DNA of 64,000 bases from UBA9676 sp963741615 (GCA_963741615.1 CAVUIU010000026.1:124001-188000), one strand, 5' to 3'; shown: positions 51,912 through 61,047, counted from the stretch's first letter. Translations and numbers: made by a program. The notes: generated from the sequence alone by a model not told the origin.

Positions 51912-52445
51912 TCAGGGTGCCGGTACCGAGCTGGAACAGCCGGCCCCGGCCGGCTCCAGCCGCAGCCAGCGGGCAGTCAGCACCCGCAGCAGGTGCCCGT
52001 GGGATACCAGGACCACGTCGCCGTCCGCCAGCAGCGGGGTGACCCGGCCCAGCACCGCGTCCGCCCGGTCACCGACCTGCGACAGCGTCTCACCGGGGTG
52101 GTCGGCGTCACCGGGGATGACGCCGTCGCGCCACAGGTACCACCCGGGCCGCTGCTCCCTGATCTGCGGCGTGGTCGCACCCTCGTATCCGCCGTAGTCC
52201 CATTCCCGGAGGTCGGGGTCTTGGCTGGCGCCGGCAAGCCCGGCCAGCGCGGCCGTCCGGATGGCGCGCCGCATCGGGCTGGTGAAGGCGGCACGGATGT
52301 CACGGCCGGCCAGCGCGGGCGCCAGCGCGGTGGCGGCATCGTCCCCCGCGGGCGTGAGCGGCACATCCGTGCCGCCGGTGTGCCTGTGCGCACGGCTCCA
52401 CTCGGTCTCTCCGTGCCGGATAAGGATCAGCTCTCCCATGGGCAT
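51912..52445 (-). CDS. Histidine phosphatase (phosphoglycerate-mutase-like) family protein
   Basis: 177 residues, starting MPMGELILIRHGETEWS with the phospho-accepting histidine of RHGE. Later FTSPMRRAIRTAALAGL, REWDYGGYEG and VVLVSHGHLLRVLTARWL supply the remaining catalytic residues. Typical length for stand-alone actinobacterial phosphatases of this type; substrate unknown. It is convergent with the metal transporter gene, 102 bases away. The second Met (52439) may be the start. Confidence 0.9.
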   Translation of the reverse strand: MPMGELILIRHGETEWSRAHRHTGGTDVPLTPAGDDAATALAPALAGRDIRAAFTSPMRRAIRTAALAGLAGASQDPDLREWDYGGYEGATTPQIREQRPGWYLWRDGVIPGDADHPGETLSQVGDRADAVLGRVTPLLADGDVVLVSHGHLLRVLTARWLRLEPAGAGCSSSVPAP

Positions 52446-52513
52446 CTATCATCCAGGCCCACCGGGTCCCTGGGCGGCCGGACTTGCCGGGCGATCAGGG
52501 TTACCCTGGCCAG

Positions 52514-53284
52514 GTGAGCGTCCTGCCGCCCGCTCCGGACCCTATCCCGCCATCGCCAGCAGGCAATGACGGCGGGGGGAGCCGCGGGCTCGCCATGGCC
52601 GGCGCGGCCCTCCTCGCCGCCGCCTGCCTGGTGGTGGCGGTGGCCCTCGGTACCAGGGCATGGGCGGACCAGACCCGCCCGCCGACGGCGGCCGAGCGGG
52701 CGGCGGCAGCGGCCGCCGCGGTGGCCGGCCGCTGGCGGACCTGGCCGGCCGGGCGGATCTTCCCCGGCACGATCGGCTACGTGAGCGACGTCCTGACCCA
52801 GGAGAAGGCACAGCGGGCCGGCATCTCGCCTGCCGACGGCTGCCCGGCGGCGCTGGACGGCGTGCTCGCCGCCGTGGCGCGGCGCGACGGCTGCCGCGCC
52901 GCCCTGCGGGCCACGTACCTCGACCAGTTGCAGGGGGTGGCATACACCACCGGCGTCCTTGTGTTCCCCACCCCCGGCCGCGCCGCCGCCTTCGCCCACG
53001 CCGCCGCCTGGAATCCGCTGCCGGCCGGGCTGCGCGCGTTCTCCCTGACCGGGACCGCGGTAGCCCGCTTCGACGACCCGGCACGGCAGTCCGCGGTAGC
53101 CGAGCAGAGCGGGCCCTATGTGGTGCTCACCGTGGCGGGCTACGCGGACGGCCGGCCGGCGTCGGCCACCGGCCAGCGCCGTCCGGCCGTCTTCGCCCCG
53201 GCCAGGCAGGTCGCCCAGGAGATACTCGCGCCGCTCTCGCGCCCGGCCAAGGTCAACTGCGCCAGCCCGGAGTGGACATGCTGA
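52514..53284 (+). CDS. Membrane-anchored extracytoplasmic protein of unknown function
   Basis: About 256 residues. After a short Pro-rich cytoplasmic tail, one hydrophobic segment (LAMAGAALLAAACLVVAVALG) would anchor an outside domain with six Cys (for example ADGCPAALDGVLAAVARRDGC and the C-terminal VNCASPEWTC), suggesting disulfides. No family recognised. It overlaps the S8 protease start by seven bases, so the two are co-translated and may act together, for instance as substrate, inhibitor or localiser of the protease. GTG 52514 is preferred over an upstream TTG. Confidence 0.75.
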   Translation: MSVLPPAPDPIPPSPAGNDGGGSRGLAMAGAALLAAACLVVAVALGTRAWADQTRPPTAAERAAAAAAAVAGRWRTWPAGRIFPGTIGYVSDVLTQEKAQRAGISPADGCPAALDGVLAAVARRDGCRAALRATYLDQLQGVAYTTGVLVFPTPGRAAAFAHAAAWNPLPAGLRAFSLTGTAVARFDDPARQSAVAEQSGPYVVLTVAGYADGRPASATGQRRPAVFAPARQVAQEILAPLSRPAKVNCASPEWTC

Positions 53285-54654
53285 CCGCGGTGACCGGGGT
53301 GCGCGTGGCCGCCTGCGCCGCGGCCGTGTGCCTGGGCCTGGCTGGCGCCACCGGGTCCGGTGCCCGGCCGGCCAGGGGTGTCTCGCCGGCGCCCGGTGCC
53401 CGTCCGCCGCGTGCCGGCGGGCCGGCGTGGGCCGCCGTGTCGGCGACGGGGATCCGGGCCCAGGTGCGGACGGACGAAATGCCCGATCTGCGGGCCATGC
53501 GGGTGACCGAGGCGTGGCAGATCAGCAAGGGGCGCGGGGTGACGGTCGGCGTGCTGGACACCGGCGTGGACCGCGGCGTGCCCGATCTCGCCGGCTCGGT
53601 GACCGCGGGCCCCGACTTCACCCGGGGCGCCGACCCCCGCGGCTACCGCCCCCCACACCTGCACGGGACCTTCATCGCGTCGCTGATCGCCGGCCATGGC
53701 AGCGGCCCGGGGCACGCGGAGGGCGTGATCGGGATCGCACCGGCCGCGAAGATCCTCTCTGTCCGCGTGCTTCTGGATGACGACGAGCCCGGGTTCGCCA
53801 TCTACAACACCAACTCCGCCTACGACGACGCCATCGGCCGCGGCATCCGGTACGCGGTCAACCATGGCGCCGGCGTCATCAACATGTCCCTCGGCTCACC
53901 GTCGCCGTCGCCCGACACCCGCGCGGCGATCGGGTACGCGATCTCGCGGGGGGTCGTCGTGGTGGCCGCGGCCGGGAACGACGGTTCCCCCGGCAGCCGT
54001 TTGGCACCCTTCTCCTATCCCGCCTCCTTCACCGGTGTGATCTCGGTGGCGGCCGTGACCGCGCGGGGCATCCGGGCATCGTTCTCCCAGCGCAACTCGT
54101 CCGTGGTGATCTCGGCACCCGGCGTCGGTGTGGCCGGGGCCGGGCCTGGCGGAAGCTACGTGCAGGCCGACGGGACCAGCCCGGCGTCGGCGTTCGTCTC
54201 CGGGGTGGCGGCACTGGTCCGGGCCAGCTACCCGGGGCTGTCACCGGCGCTGGTCGCAGAGGCACTGGTCACCTCCACCCGGCACCGGCCGCGCGCGGGA
54301 TATGACCCGGGCACCGGCTTCGGGGAGGTGGATGCGGTTGCCGCGCTGCGGGCCGCCCACGCGCTCGCGGCCGCCCGCCCGGCCGCCGGCCTGGCGGCAT
54401 CGCGGTACTTCCCGCCCGGCCCGGCAGGCCCGGCCGGGCCGGGCGGCGCCATCGAGGTCGTGCACCACGACGTGGCGCGCATCGCCACCGAGGCCGGTGT
54501 GGCGGCCGTCACCGGGCTGGGCTTCCTGGCCTCGCTGATCCTGCTCGGCGTGCTCGCCCGCCGGAGCGCACGGGAGCGGCGGCTGAGCCGGGTGGGCGCG
54601 GGGCTGGGGGTGCTCGGGCTGTCCCCGCCGGAGGACCCACCGCAACCGGCGTGA
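53278..54654 (+). CDS. Mycosin-like S8 serine protease, membrane-anchored
   Basis: 458 residues. A signal peptide leads to the subtilase domain with the triad Asp94 (VGVLDTGVDRG), His129 (HLHGTFIAS) and Ser301 (DGTSPASAFVSG); Asn234 in AAGNDGSPG forms the oxyanion hole. A Pro/Gly linker precedes one C-terminal membrane helix (GVAAVTGLGFLASLILLGVLA) and a short basic tail, the layout of MycP proteases of type VII secretion. No ecc/esx genes are nearby, so it is an orphan mycosin-like enzyme. It is coupled to the Cys-rich protein before it. Confidence 0.9.
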   Translation: MLTAVTGVRVAACAAAVCLGLAGATGSGARPARGVSPAPGARPPRAGGPAWAAVSATGIRAQVRTDEMPDLRAMRVTEAWQISKGRGVTVGVLDTGVDRGVPDLAGSVTAGPDFTRGADPRGYRPPHLHGTFIASLIAGHGSGPGHAEGVIGIAPAAKILSVRVLLDDDEPGFAIYNTNSAYDDAIGRGIRYAVNHGAGVINMSLGSPSPSPDTRAAIGYAISRGVVVVAAAGNDGSPGSRLAPFSYPASFTGVISVAAVTARGIRASFSQRNSSVVISAPGVGVAGAGPGGSYVQADGTSPASAFVSGVAALVRASYPGLSPALVAEALVTSTRHRPRAGYDPGTGFGEVDAVAALRAAHALAAARPAAGLAASRYFPPGPAGPAGPGGAIEVVHHDVARIATEAGVAAVTGLGFLASLILLGVLARRSARERRLSRVGAGLGVLGLSPPEDPPQPA

Positions 54655-54675
54655 CGCAGGCCGGATGACCGTCTC

Positions 54676-55524
54676 CTAGGGGAGGGTCAGGATCTCCTGG
54701 CCGTCGGCGGTGACCACCAGCGTGTGCTCGAACTGGGCGGTGCGCATGCGGTCCTTGGTCACCGCCGTCCATCCGTCCGGCCACATGTCGAAATCGACGG
54801 TGCCCAGGGTCAGCATGGGCTCGATGGTGAAGGTCATCCCCGGTTCCATGATCACGCTGACGGTCGGGTCGTCGAAGTGCGGCACGATCAGCCCGGAATG
54901 GAAGGTGGTCCCGATCCCGTGGCCGGTGAAGTCGCGGACCACGCCGTAGCCGAACCGGCGCGCGTACGACTCGATCACCCGGCCCACGGCGTTGAGCGGC
55001 CGCCCCGGCGCCACCGCGCGGATGCCGCGCATCATCGCCTCGTGCGTGCGCTCGACCAGCAGCCGTGATTCGCCGTCCACGTTCCCCGCGAGGAACGTGG
55101 CGTTGGTGTCGCCGTGCACCCCGTCCAGGAAGGCGGTGATGTCCACGTTGACGATGTCCCCGTCAGCGATCACGGTGTCGTCGGGGATCCCGTGGCAGAT
55201 CACCTCGTTCAGCGAGGTGCACAGCGACTTCGGGTAGCCCCGGTAGCCGAGGGTGCTCGGGTAGGCGCCGTGGTCACACAGGAACTCGTGCCCGACCCGG
55301 TCCAGTTCGTCGGTGGTGACCCCCGGCCTGACATGCCGGCCGACCTCCGCGAGGGCCCGGGCCGCGAGCCGGCCGGCCACCCGCATCCGCTCGATCGTGC
55401 CCGCGTCCTTCACATCCGGTTCGCCCGTCCGCGGGCGCTTCTTGCCCACATATTCGGGCCTGGGGATGTGCGCCGGCACCTGCCGGATGGGCGAGATCCG
55501 GCCGGGCTGGAGCATCGTTGCCAT
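54676..55524 (-). CDS. map: Methionine aminopeptidase type I
   Basis: About 282 residues. YPKSLCTSLNEVICHGIPDD, VNVDITAFLDGVHGDTNATFLAG, DFTGHGIGTTFHSG, FTIEPML and AQFEHTLVV give the five metal ligands (two Asp, one His, two Glu). The N-terminal extension with RPEYVGKKRP resembles the actinobacterial form carrying a proline-rich linker. It removes the initiator methionine from new proteins. ATG 55524 leaves 19 bases to the divergent small gene; ATG 55545 would overlap it. Confidence 0.93.
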   Translation of the reverse strand: MATMLQPGRISPIRQVPAHIPRPEYVGKKRPRTGEPDVKDAGTIERMRVAGRLAARALAEVGRHVRPGVTTDELDRVGHEFLCDHGAYPSTLGYRGYPKSLCTSLNEVICHGIPDDTVIADGDIVNVDITAFLDGVHGDTNATFLAGNVDGESRLLVERTHEAMMRGIRAVAPGRPLNAVGRVIESYARRFGYGVVRDFTGHGIGTTFHSGLIVPHFDDPTVSVIMEPGMTFTIEPMLTLGTVDFDMWPDGWTAVTKDRMRTAQFEHTLVVTADGQEILTLP

Positions 55525-55543
55525 GGTCTGGGAGTCTAGTGGC

Positions 55544-55735
55544 ATGGACGATGACCGTCGCTGGTGGTACTGCCTCCGGCACAACACGGTGGAGCAAGGT
55601 CCCGGGTGCCCCGGCAAGGACCGGCTGGGGCCTTATGCGACCGAGCAGGAGGCGGAACGGGCCCTGGAGACCGTGCGCGAGCGCAACCGGGAGTGGGACG
55701 CGGCCGACGAGCCCCGGCACGGCCCCGGGCAGTAA
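55544..55735 (+). CDS. Small SPOR-like conserved protein next to map
   Basis: 63 residues: RRWWYCLRHNTVEQGPGCP, then DRLGPYATEQEAERALETV, the pattern of a minimal SPOR-like domain protein commonly found divergent from map in actinomycetes. No signal peptide. Two Cys and a His near the N-terminus could bind metal. Function unknown. Confidence 0.8.
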   Translation: MDDDRRWWYCLRHNTVEQGPGCPGKDRLGPYATEQEAERALETVRERNREWDAADEPRHGPGQ

Positions 55736-55772
55736 CGCGCCAGCCGCCAGCGGCCCGGGCGCTGGCGTCAGC

Positions 55773-55843
55773 GCGCCGCCGTGCGCCGTGACGCGCCCAG
55801 CCCGGGCGCCGTGCGCCAGTGCGCCGCCGTGCGCCGTGACGCG
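55773..55843. repeat. 23-bp perfect direct repeat in spacer
   Basis: The sequence beginning GCGCCGCCGTGCGCCGTGAC occurs at 55773-55795 and 55821-55843, 48 bases apart, in the 175-base gap before the YbjQ-like gene. Shorter GTGCGCC copies lie between. No function evident. Confidence 0.75.
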
Positions 55844-55910
55844 GCCCGGCGCGGTGGCGGAGACTGCCCGGGTATCGTGGGAGCGATGGTGCAGCCGGAA
55901 GGGGCGCGCG

Positions 55911-56843
55911 GTGAGCGATGAGCGGGCCGGGAGCGGGCTCCCGTCGGCCGCGCAGGCGCGGATGGCCGAGATCCAGGGCAGTGGGACGTGGGGCTCTGCC
56001 CTGTCCACCGACGAGTTCGCCGCGATCCGCAGCGTCGGCTTCGAGCCGGCCGGCCAGGTGCTCGGCGCGGCCGTCTACAACATCGGCTTCACCGGCGGGT
56101 ACAACTGCCCCGGTGCGTGGTCGAGCTACGGTGCGTTCACCGGGCCATTCCAGAGCGTCACCCAGCTCTCGGGGCGGGGCGGGACGGGCTCGTTCGGCCC
56201 GCTGATCCAGGCCATGTACGAGGCACGGCACAAGGCACTCGACCGGATGTCGGCCGAGTGCACCGCGCTGGGCGGGCACGGCATCGTGGGGGTGTCGCTT
56301 ACCATCGGCGCGTTCCCGGCGGGCGGACTGGAGTTCAAGGCGATCGGCACCGCGGTCCGGGCGCCGGGGGCGGTCCATCCCGGGCGGCCGTTCACCTCTG
56401 ACCTGTCCGGCCAGGACTTCGCCAAGCTGATCATGGCGGGATGGGTGCCCGCCGGGCTGGCACTGGGGATCTCCATCGGGTCAAGGCACGACGACTGGCT
56501 GACCGTCAACCAGACCCGCTGGGGCACCGGCAACGCCGAGGTGAGCGGGTACACCGAGCTGGTGAACGACGCCCGGCATGACGCGCGTGTCCAGCTGGAG
56601 AAGGACGTCCGCAGGATGGGCGCCGAAGGCGTCGTGGTGTCCAAGATGGACCTGCGCGTGCACGAGCGCGAGTGCCCGATGCAGGAGCACCGGAAGGACC
56701 ACATCGCCGAGGTGACCATCATCGGCACGTCCACCGCGCGGTTCGCCGCCGCGGCGGCATCCCGCACGCCGAGCCTCGCGATCCTCTCGCTCGACCCGCA
56801 GCGCCGCCAGGCGGCCCGGGTCCGGCTCGGTGCGGAGCGGTGA
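55911..56843 (+). CDS. Double YbjQ/DUF74-like (putative heavy-metal-binding) domain protein
   Basis: 310 residues made of two related domains. Domain one (about 25-155) has STDEFAAIRSVGFEPAGQVLGAAVYNIGF and ARHKALDRMSAECTALGGHGIVGVSLTIG; domain two (about 160-290) begins FTSDLSGQDFAKLIMAGWVPAGLALG and contains LEKDVRRMGAEGVVVSKMDL. These match the YbjQ_1 fold, labelled heavy-metal-binding by homology only. No Cys-rich site is visible. GTG 55911 is the likely start. A paralogue follows 80 bases downstream. Confidence 0.78.
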   Translation: MSDERAGSGLPSAAQARMAEIQGSGTWGSALSTDEFAAIRSVGFEPAGQVLGAAVYNIGFTGGYNCPGAWSSYGAFTGPFQSVTQLSGRGGTGSFGPLIQAMYEARHKALDRMSAECTALGGHGIVGVSLTIGAFPAGGLEFKAIGTAVRAPGAVHPGRPFTSDLSGQDFAKLIMAGWVPAGLALGISIGSRHDDWLTVNQTRWGTGNAEVSGYTELVNDARHDARVQLEKDVRRMGAEGVVVSKMDLRVHERECPMQEHRKDHIAEVTIIGTSTARFAAAAASRTPSLAILSLDPQRRQAARVRLGAER

Positions 56844-56923
56844 TGGCACACATGACTCGCGGGTTGCCGCGCAGGCCGCCGACGGCGGTCCCAGATCACG
56901 CCCAGCGCAGCTGAGGGAGAACG

Positions 56924-57769
56924 ATGACTGACCAGAAGAGCACCGAGCTGGGCGTGGCAGGGGTCCCGCAGGACGCCATGCGCCGCCTGGCCGAGCTGCA
57001 GCCCGGGCGCCCGGGCTCCATCTTCACCTCGGATCTGTCGGTGAACGAGTTCCTGCTGGTGCGGGAGGCCGGGTTCCGCCCGCTTGGCCTGGTGCTGGGC
57101 AGCTCGATCTATCACGTCGGCCTGCAGGTCGGCCGCTGGGGCAAGAACCAGGAACTGGACGTCCTGTCCCAGGCGATGTACCACGCCCGCGAGCTGGCCA
57201 TGACCCGGATGGAGGCGGAGGCGGACGCGCTCAAGGCGGACGGCATCGTCGGGGTCCGGCTCGACGTGGAGATGAAGGAGTTCGGCAACGACATCGCCGA
57301 GTTCATCGCCGTCGGGACGGCGGTCAAGGCCGAGGAGGGCGCGGGCGGCGGCGGGGTCGCCAACTGGCGCAACAACAAGAACCAGCCGTTCACCTCGGAC
57401 CTGTCCGGGCAGGACTTCTGGACCCTCATCCGGGCCGGTTACGCGCCGCTCGGCATGGTGATGGGCTCGTGCGTGTATCACATCGCCCACCAGCGGCTCG
57501 GCGGGGTGATCGGCAACATCGGCCGCAACGTGGAGATCGAGCAGTTCACCCAGGCCCTCTACGACGCCAGGGAGCTGGCGATGAGCCGGATGCAGGCGGA
57601 GGCCGAGGCGCTGCACGCGGAGGGGATCGTCGGGGTCCAGCTCCGCCAGCACAGTCACACCTGGGGCGCGCACACCACCGAGTTCTTCGCCATCGGCACC
57701 GCGGTCCGGCCACTGCGCGAGGACCACGTGATCGAGCGGCCCACCATGGTGCTCAGCCTCGACGCCTGA
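56924..57769 (+). CDS. Second double YbjQ/DUF74-like domain protein
   Basis: 281 residues, a paralogue of the preceding gene. Both domains open with the same phrase: FTSDLSVNEFLLVREAGFRPLGLVLGSSIYHV and FTSDLSGQDFWTLIRAGYAPLGMVMGSCVYHI. Each is followed by ARELAMTRMEAEADALKADGIVGV or its near copy, showing internal duplication. GAGGGAG precedes the ATG. It likely forms a hetero-oligomer with its neighbour, as YbjQ proteins are oligomeric; the function is unknown. Confidence 0.8.
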   Translation: MTDQKSTELGVAGVPQDAMRRLAELQPGRPGSIFTSDLSVNEFLLVREAGFRPLGLVLGSSIYHVGLQVGRWGKNQELDVLSQAMYHARELAMTRMEAEADALKADGIVGVRLDVEMKEFGNDIAEFIAVGTAVKAEEGAGGGGVANWRNNKNQPFTSDLSGQDFWTLIRAGYAPLGMVMGSCVYHIAHQRLGGVIGNIGRNVEIEQFTQALYDARELAMSRMQAEAEALHAEGIVGVQLRQHSHTWGAHTTEFFAIGTAVRPLREDHVIERPTMVLSLDA

Positions 57770-57835
57770 GCCGGGAGGGGACGCCGGCCGGGCGCCGGCG
57801 GCAGGCCTGGGCGCTGCCTGGGGCCGGCGGCGGCG

Positions 57836-58654
57836 TCAGCCGGCGAAGGCCGCGCGCACCGCGGCCCGGCCGGCGGCGGCGCGCTCGCCGAAGCCGTAGG
57901 TGCCCTGCTCGCGCAGTTCCCTGGCGGCCTCGACCAGGGCGCCGAGCGCGGCGAAGGCGAAGGCGCCGCCGACCGACACCCGGCGCACCCCGGCCGCCGC
58001 CAGCTCGGATATCACCGGGCCACCTGGCAGGGCCAGGACGTTCACCGGCCGGTCAACCGAGGTCACGACCTGGCGTATGTCCGCGAGGCTGGTCAGCCCC
58101 GGCGCGTAGAGCACGTCGGCGCCGGCTTCCTGGTACGCCTGGAGGCGGGTGATCGTGTCCGCCAGGTCGGGGCGGCCGTGCAGGTAGTTCTCGGCCCGGG
58201 CGGTGAGCACCAACCGGACCGGGCCCGCCGCGGCCGCCTCGGCGGCCGCCGCGATACGCTCCGTGGCCAGCGGCACCCCGTAGATCGGGTCGCCCGGGTC
58301 GCGGGTGAAGTCCTCCACCGAGCAGCCTGCCAGGCCTGCCCCCGCTGCGAGCCGCATGGTCTGGGCGACTCCCGCCGGGTCGTCCGCGAACCCGTTCTCC
58401 AGGTCAGCCGAGACCGGCAGGCTGGTCACCGCCGCGATGGCCGCCGCGTGTGCCACCGCTTCATCCCGGGTCACCTGCCCGTCCGGCCGGCCCAGGGTCG
58501 CCGCGAATCCGCCGCTGGTGGTCGCCAGGGCGGAGAAGCCGAGCGCGTCAAGGACCTTCGCCGAGCCCAGATCCCAGGGATTGGGCAGCAGCAGCGGCTC
58601 CGGTCCCTGGTGCAGGGCGAGGAACCGTTCGGCCTTCTGGGACTGGGTGATCAT
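57836..58654 (-). CDS. Isocitrate lyase/PEP mutase-family protein
   Basis: 272 residues of the PEP-mutase/isocitrate-lyase TIM-barrel family. ALATTSGGFAATLGRPDG at the front, LPVSADLENGFADDP (metal-binding Asp/Glu) and GCSVEDFTRDPGDPIYG are diagnostic, and LVLTARAENYLHGRPDL follows. The KKCGH-type isocitrate lyase motif is absent, so it is more likely a C-C or C-P lyase/mutase of the 2-methylisocitrate-lyase-like or oxaloacetate-hydrolase group. Substrate unknown; no linked pathway genes. Confidence 0.85.
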   Translation of the reverse strand: MITQSQKAERFLALHQGPEPLLLPNPWDLGSAKVLDALGFSALATTSGGFAATLGRPDGQVTRDEAVAHAAAIAAVTSLPVSADLENGFADDPAGVAQTMRLAAGAGLAGCSVEDFTRDPGDPIYGVPLATERIAAAAEAAAAGPVRLVLTARAENYLHGRPDLADTITRLQAYQEAGADVLYAPGLTSLADIRQVVTSVDRPVNVLALPGGPVISELAAAGVRRVSVGGAFAFAALGALVEAARELREQGTYGFGERAAAGRAAVRAAFAG

Positions 58655-58666
58655 GGTGTCAACGTA

Positions 58667-59253
58667 TCAGCGGGGCGCGGGGCCGCTCACGGTGTCAAGC
58701 AGTCGGGCGAGCCGTGCCCGGAACCCCTTGCTCTCGCCGGTCCGCTCCCCGGCTGCGGCGCTGACCAGGTGCTGGGCCGCCTCGAACGAGAGCAGGGCGT
58801 CCTGCGGGGACACCACCAGTGTCTCGTGGGCCATCTCCTCCAGCGGCCGGTCACCCTGGCCGAGCGCCAGGATCGTGGCGCCGCCCCTGCGGGCGTCCTG
58901 TACCCGTTCCAGCAGCGGGTCCGGCGCCGCCTGGGGGCTCACGACCAGCAGTGATTCCCCGCGCCCAGCCGCCTCGATGCGTTCCAGGCCGATCCGCAGG
59001 TGAGCCGGCGCGTCCACGGGAGGTGCCCAGCGCACCAGCGTCGGGGCCAGCTCGGGAATGCCCGCCAGCCTGCTTTCCTCATCCAGGTGGGCGGCAAGGT
59101 GCCACGGTTCCTGTTCCGGGGTCCCCACCACCAGCAGCCCGCCGGGGGTGCGCGAGGACCGGCGGAGCGCGTGGGCGAACAGCGCGGCCCGTTCGAGCCA
59201 CCCGGTCGGGGCGAGCAGCGCCCGCAGGGCGGCCACCTGCTCGGCGTTCACCC
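58667..59253 (-). CDS. Conserved-looking protein of unknown function
   Basis: About 195 residues, not recognised. LFAHALRRSSRTPGGLLVVGTPEQEPWHLAAHLDEES and RGESLLVVSPQAAPDPLLERVQDARRGGATILALGQGD suggest alternating beta strands and helices of a Rossmann-like fold; the second part resembles sugar-isomerase (SIS)-like sheets, but no motif proves this. GTG 59253 (NAEQVAALRALLAPTGW) with GGAGG touching it is the likely start; GTG 59311 is an alternative that would overlap the F420 reductase start on the other strand. Confidence 0.65.
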
Positions 59254-59296
59254 TCCATCGTGCCACGGCCGCCGCCGGCTCTGGCAGGATCGGGGC

Positions 59297-59986
59297 ATGG
59301 CTGAGCAGCACGTATCGCCCGGTATCGGTATCGATGTCGCGGGCCTGGTGGTGGCGGTCCTCGGCGGGACCGGCGATCAGGGGCGGGGACTGGCCAGACG
59401 GCTCGCCGCCGCTGGCAACCCCGTCATCATCGGCTCGCGCAGCGCGGAGCGCGCCGCCGCCGCGGCGGCCGGGCTCGGCGGTGGGCCAGGGATCCGGGGG
59501 ATGGCGAACGAGGACGCGGCGCGCGCGGCGGACGTGGTGATCGTGGCCGTGCCGTGGGAGGGCCACCGGGAGCTGCTCGTCTCCCTGGCGGAGCCGCTCG
59601 CTGGCAAGATCGTGATCGATTGCGTGAACCCGCTCGGGTTCGACGCGCGCGGCGCCTACCCGCTTGCCGTGGCAGAGGGCAGCGCGGCCGAGCAGGCAGC
59701 CGCCGTGCTGCCCGGCTCGGCGGTGGTGGGCGCGTTCCACCACGTGTCGGCCGTGCTGCTGCTCGACCCCGAGGTCGCCGCGATCGACCTGGACGTCATG
59801 GTGCTCGGTGACGACCGGTCAGCGACCGACCTGGTCGCCGCGCTCGCCGCCCGCATTCCCGGGGCCCGCGGTGTCTATGCGGGCCGCCTGCGCAACTGCG
59901 GCCAGGTCGAGGCGCTCACCGCCAACCTGGTGTCCATCAACCGCCGCTACAAGGCCCACGCCGGCCTGCGTATCACCGACGTCTAG
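59297..59986 (+). CDS. npdG: F420-dependent NADP oxidoreductase (NpdG/Fno-like)
   Basis: 229 residues. VVAVLGGTGDQGRGLARRLAAAGNPVIIGSRSAERA is the NADP-binding Rossmann motif with the GSR that contacts the 2'-phosphate. VVIVAVPWEGHRELL and the C-terminal LRNCGQVEALTANLVSINRRYKAHAGLRIT are F420-reductase features. It exchanges hydride between F420 and NADP, implying an F420-producing organism. ATG 59297 is within an N-terminus of about 17 extra residues (GIGIDVAGL). Confidence 0.93.
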   Translation: MAEQHVSPGIGIDVAGLVVAVLGGTGDQGRGLARRLAAAGNPVIIGSRSAERAAAAAAGLGGGPGIRGMANEDAARAADVVIVAVPWEGHRELLVSLAEPLAGKIVIDCVNPLGFDARGAYPLAVAEGSAAEQAAAVLPGSAVVGAFHHVSAVLLLDPEVAAIDLDVMVLGDDRSATDLVAALAARIPGARGVYAGRLRNCGQVEALTANLVSINRRYKAHAGLRITDV

Positions 59987-60048
59987 CCAAAGTCCCGGCT
60001 ATCCCGCGGGGCACGGCATGGCAGCGCGACCATGACCGGGGTGGCACC

Positions 60049-60921
60049 CTAGTGGTAGGCGTGCTCCTCGGCGGGGAACTGGCCGGCGACGACCTCGTCC
60101 GCGAACGAACGGGCGGCCTGGCCGAGAACCCCGGCGACGTCGGCGTAGCGCTTCACGAACCTGGGGGTGCGCGGGGACAGCCCGGCCATGTCCTGCCAGA
60201 CCAGCACCTGCGCGTCGCAGTCGGCCCCGGCCCCGATCCCGATCGTCGGTACGTTCACCGCTTCGGTGACGCGGGCGGCGAGCTCGGACGGGACGCATTC
60301 GAGCACGACCGAGAACGCGCCGGCGGCCTCGAGGACCTTGGCGTCGTGCAGCAGCCGGTCGCCGGCCTCGCCCCGGCCCTGGACCCGGTACCCACCGAAC
60401 ACGTTGACCGACTGCGGGGTGAGCCCCAGGTGCGCCATCACCGGGATGCCGGCCGCGACGAGATCCTCCACCTGCCGGGCGACTCGCTGGCCGCCCTCCA
60501 GCTTGACCGCGTGCGCTCCCGCTTCCTTGAGGAACCGGGTGGCGGCGGCCAGGGCATCCGCCGGTGAGACCTGATAGGAGCCGAACGGCAGGTCGGCGAT
60601 GATCATCGCGCGCCTGGTGCCACGGACCACCGCGGCGGTGAGCGGGAGAAGGTCGTCGACCGTCACCGGGATGGTGCTGTCGTGGCCGAAGACGACCATC
60701 CCGGCAGAGTCACCCACCAGCAGGACGGGGATGCCGGCCTCGTCGAACACGCGGGCGGTGAGAGCGTCGTAAGCCGTCAGCATGGGCCACTTCTCGCCCC
60801 GCGCCTTGGCCGCCGCCAGGTCACGGACGGTGACCCGCCGGGTGGCGCTTCCCCCGTAGAGGGGTTCTGCGGTCCGCGCACGCGTCGTGGCCGCTGCTGC
60901 ATCACTGGGCTGTGCGTTCAT
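60049..60921 (-). CDS. panB: 3-methyl-2-oxobutanoate hydroxymethyltransferase
   Basis: 290 residues. VRDLAAAKARGEKWPMLTAYDALTAR, VLLVGDSAGMVVFGHDSTIPV, HLGLTPQSVNVFGGYRVQGR and GIGAGADCDAQVLVWQDM are the KPHMT signature segments, including the Mg-binding Asp residues. It makes ketopantoate from 2-oxoisovalerate and methylene-tetrahydrofolate in pantothenate/CoA synthesis. GTGGAGG lies eight bases before the ATG. It is convergent with npdG and has no other pan genes beside it. Confidence 0.95.
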   Translation of the reverse strand: MNAQPSDAAAATTRARTAEPLYGGSATRRVTVRDLAAAKARGEKWPMLTAYDALTARVFDEAGIPVLLVGDSAGMVVFGHDSTIPVTVDDLLPLTAAVVRGTRRAMIIADLPFGSYQVSPADALAAATRFLKEAGAHAVKLEGGQRVARQVEDLVAAGIPVMAHLGLTPQSVNVFGGYRVQGRGEAGDRLLHDAKVLEAAGAFSVVLECVPSELAARVTEAVNVPTIGIGAGADCDAQVLVWQDMAGLSPRTPRFVKRYADVAGVLGQAARSFADEVVAGQFPAEEHAYH

Positions 60922-61047
60922 CTGAATCCTCCACGTCTCGTGGCGCCGTGGTGGCGTCCCCGGACTGTTCGATCATCGCATGCCGCAGGCGCGGGGGACA
61001 GGGCACAAGGCCCTGGTCGGCTGAAGGCGAAGGAGGAATGTTTTGCG

